Source of the DNA: Flavobacteriaceae bacterium
Lineage (GTDB): Bacteria; Bacteroidota; Bacteroidia; Flavobacteriales; Flavobacteriaceae
Direction: 5' to 3'
Assembly: GCA_026992695.1 (NCBI GenBank)
Contig: JALWYP010000199.1
Coordinates: 1-6,611, forward strand
Length of the DNA: 6,611 bases
How positions within the stretch are numbered: the stretch's first letter is position 1; each line of letters starts with the position of its first letter. Shown in pieces: positions 6,341 to 6,611 of the stretch. The notes beneath the pieces were generated by a model, which searched no databases, was not told the origin of the DNA, and saw nothing but the letters and a program-made list of their open reading frames with translations. The translations under genes were made by a program, and so were the position numbers.

Positions 6341-6348
6341 GCGTTTAT

Positions 6349-6484
6349 GAATATTGAATATCGAATGGCGGATAAGCTAAATCATAAATTCTTGTCAGTT
6401 TTCAGTCTCCAGTTGGCAGTCATCAGTCGTGTGTGGTGAGTAGTGAATCGTGAGTAGTGAGTAGTGAATCGTGTTTCGTGATGT
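6349..6484. repeat. Degenerate 7-bp periodic repeat array
   Basis: Starting 8 bases after the aldehyde dehydrogenase stop, the sequence shows a 7-bp period. Three units GAATATT, GAATATC, GAATGGC occupy 6349-6369. After about 25 bp without clear pattern, 13 units run in one unbroken register at 6394-6484: five of the form nnCAGTn, then eight beginning GTG (several GTGAGTA and GTGAATC copies). There are no internal indels. The array has no hairpin potential that I can see and a clear strand bias (G and T rich in its right half). A period of seven is out of step with codons, so it is not coding. It resembles the heptanucleotide repeats known from cyanobacteria and similar intergenic filler seen in some Bacteroidota. 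Confidence 0.8.
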
Positions 6485-6492
6485 CAAAAATT

Positions 6493-6611
6493 TGTACGTC
6501 CCTGATATAGGTTGACCACAAAAGTCAATTTATATGAGAACAAATTTAAAGAAATTACGTAAAAAATTACGTTATTCAGAAGATTTTAAAAAAGAGCTTG
6601 TATCTTTATTT
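6493..6611 (+). mobile_element. Left end of an insertion sequence, probably IS3 family (continues beyond window)
   Basis: The transposase-like reading frame at 6534 is preceded by a sequence of the kind found at IS ends: TGTACGTCCCTGATATAGG from 6493, then TTGAC/GTCAA as a small hairpin (6512-6516 and 6524-6528). IS3-family elements begin with TG, so candidate outer ends are 6493 or 6503; the true end cannot be fixed without the right inverted repeat. Because only the first part is visible, completeness and target duplication cannot be judged. Confidence 0.6.
6534..6611 (+). CDS. Transposase OrfA N-terminus (IS3-type helix-turn-helix), cut by window edge
   Basis: An ATG at 6534 opens 26 codons to the window end: MRTNLKKLRKKLRYSEDFKK then ELVSLF. 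The K(L)RYSEDFKKELVSL pattern is the familiar opening of the helix-turn-helix domain of IS3-family and related OrfA proteins (Pfam HTH_Tnp_1), which bind the element's terminal repeats. Such elements usually make the full transposase by -1 frameshifting into an OrfB with a DDE domain, which would lie to the right. Too little is visible to tell whether it is intact. Confidence 0.65.
   Translation, partial: MRTNLKKLRKKLRYSEDFKKELVSLF

Noticed and set aside
6394..6484. CRISPR array
   Set aside because: Units are 7 bp, contiguous and degenerate, with no alternation of constant repeat and unique spacer of 20-40 bp.

Overview
This is an AT-rich window whose genes point to the Bacteroidota, most likely the class Flavobacteriia. 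The evidence is the protein families present, the lack of Shine-Dalgarno sequences before the starts, and upstream sequences resembling the Bacteroidota promoter (TTG, 19-20 bases, then TAnnTTTG or a near match). It reads as ordinary chromosome with a mobile element entering at the right edge.

Left part (1-2088, all minus strand). A 4-TM small membrane protein lies at 1678-2088. Beyond it is a two-gene unit: an inner-membrane-anchored OmpA-family protein (586-1557), followed after one base by a membrane-anchored helix-hairpin-helix protein (1-584) that runs off the left edge. The OmpA unit has a good candidate promoter flanked by two identical 8-bp palindromes.

Middle (2089-3377). A 134-bp divergent region carries two separate pairs of imperfect direct repeats, each spaced about 30 bp, and leads into a DUF2461 protein (2223-2897). 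Converging on it is a small conserved protein of unknown function (2970-3377, minus) with a possible terminator at its 3' end.

Right part (3484-6340, plus). A DASS/SLC13-type sodium-coupled dicarboxylate transporter is followed 10 bases later by an aldehyde dehydrogenase that most resembles the E. coli Sad (YneI) type of succinate-semialdehyde dehydrogenase. They probably form an operon linking uptake of C4-dicarboxylates or related acids with oxidation of a semialdehyde to succinate.

Right edge (6341-6611). The operon is followed by a degenerate array with a strict 7-bp period (13 units in register, 6394-6484). Directly after it comes the left end of an insertion sequence, probably IS3 family, with the first 26 codons of its OrfA.

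No wholly new multi-gene system is evident. The most unusual items are the heptamer array next to the IS, the paired palindromes over the OmpA promoter, and the split loss of peptidoglycan-binding residues between the two OmpA-like repeats.
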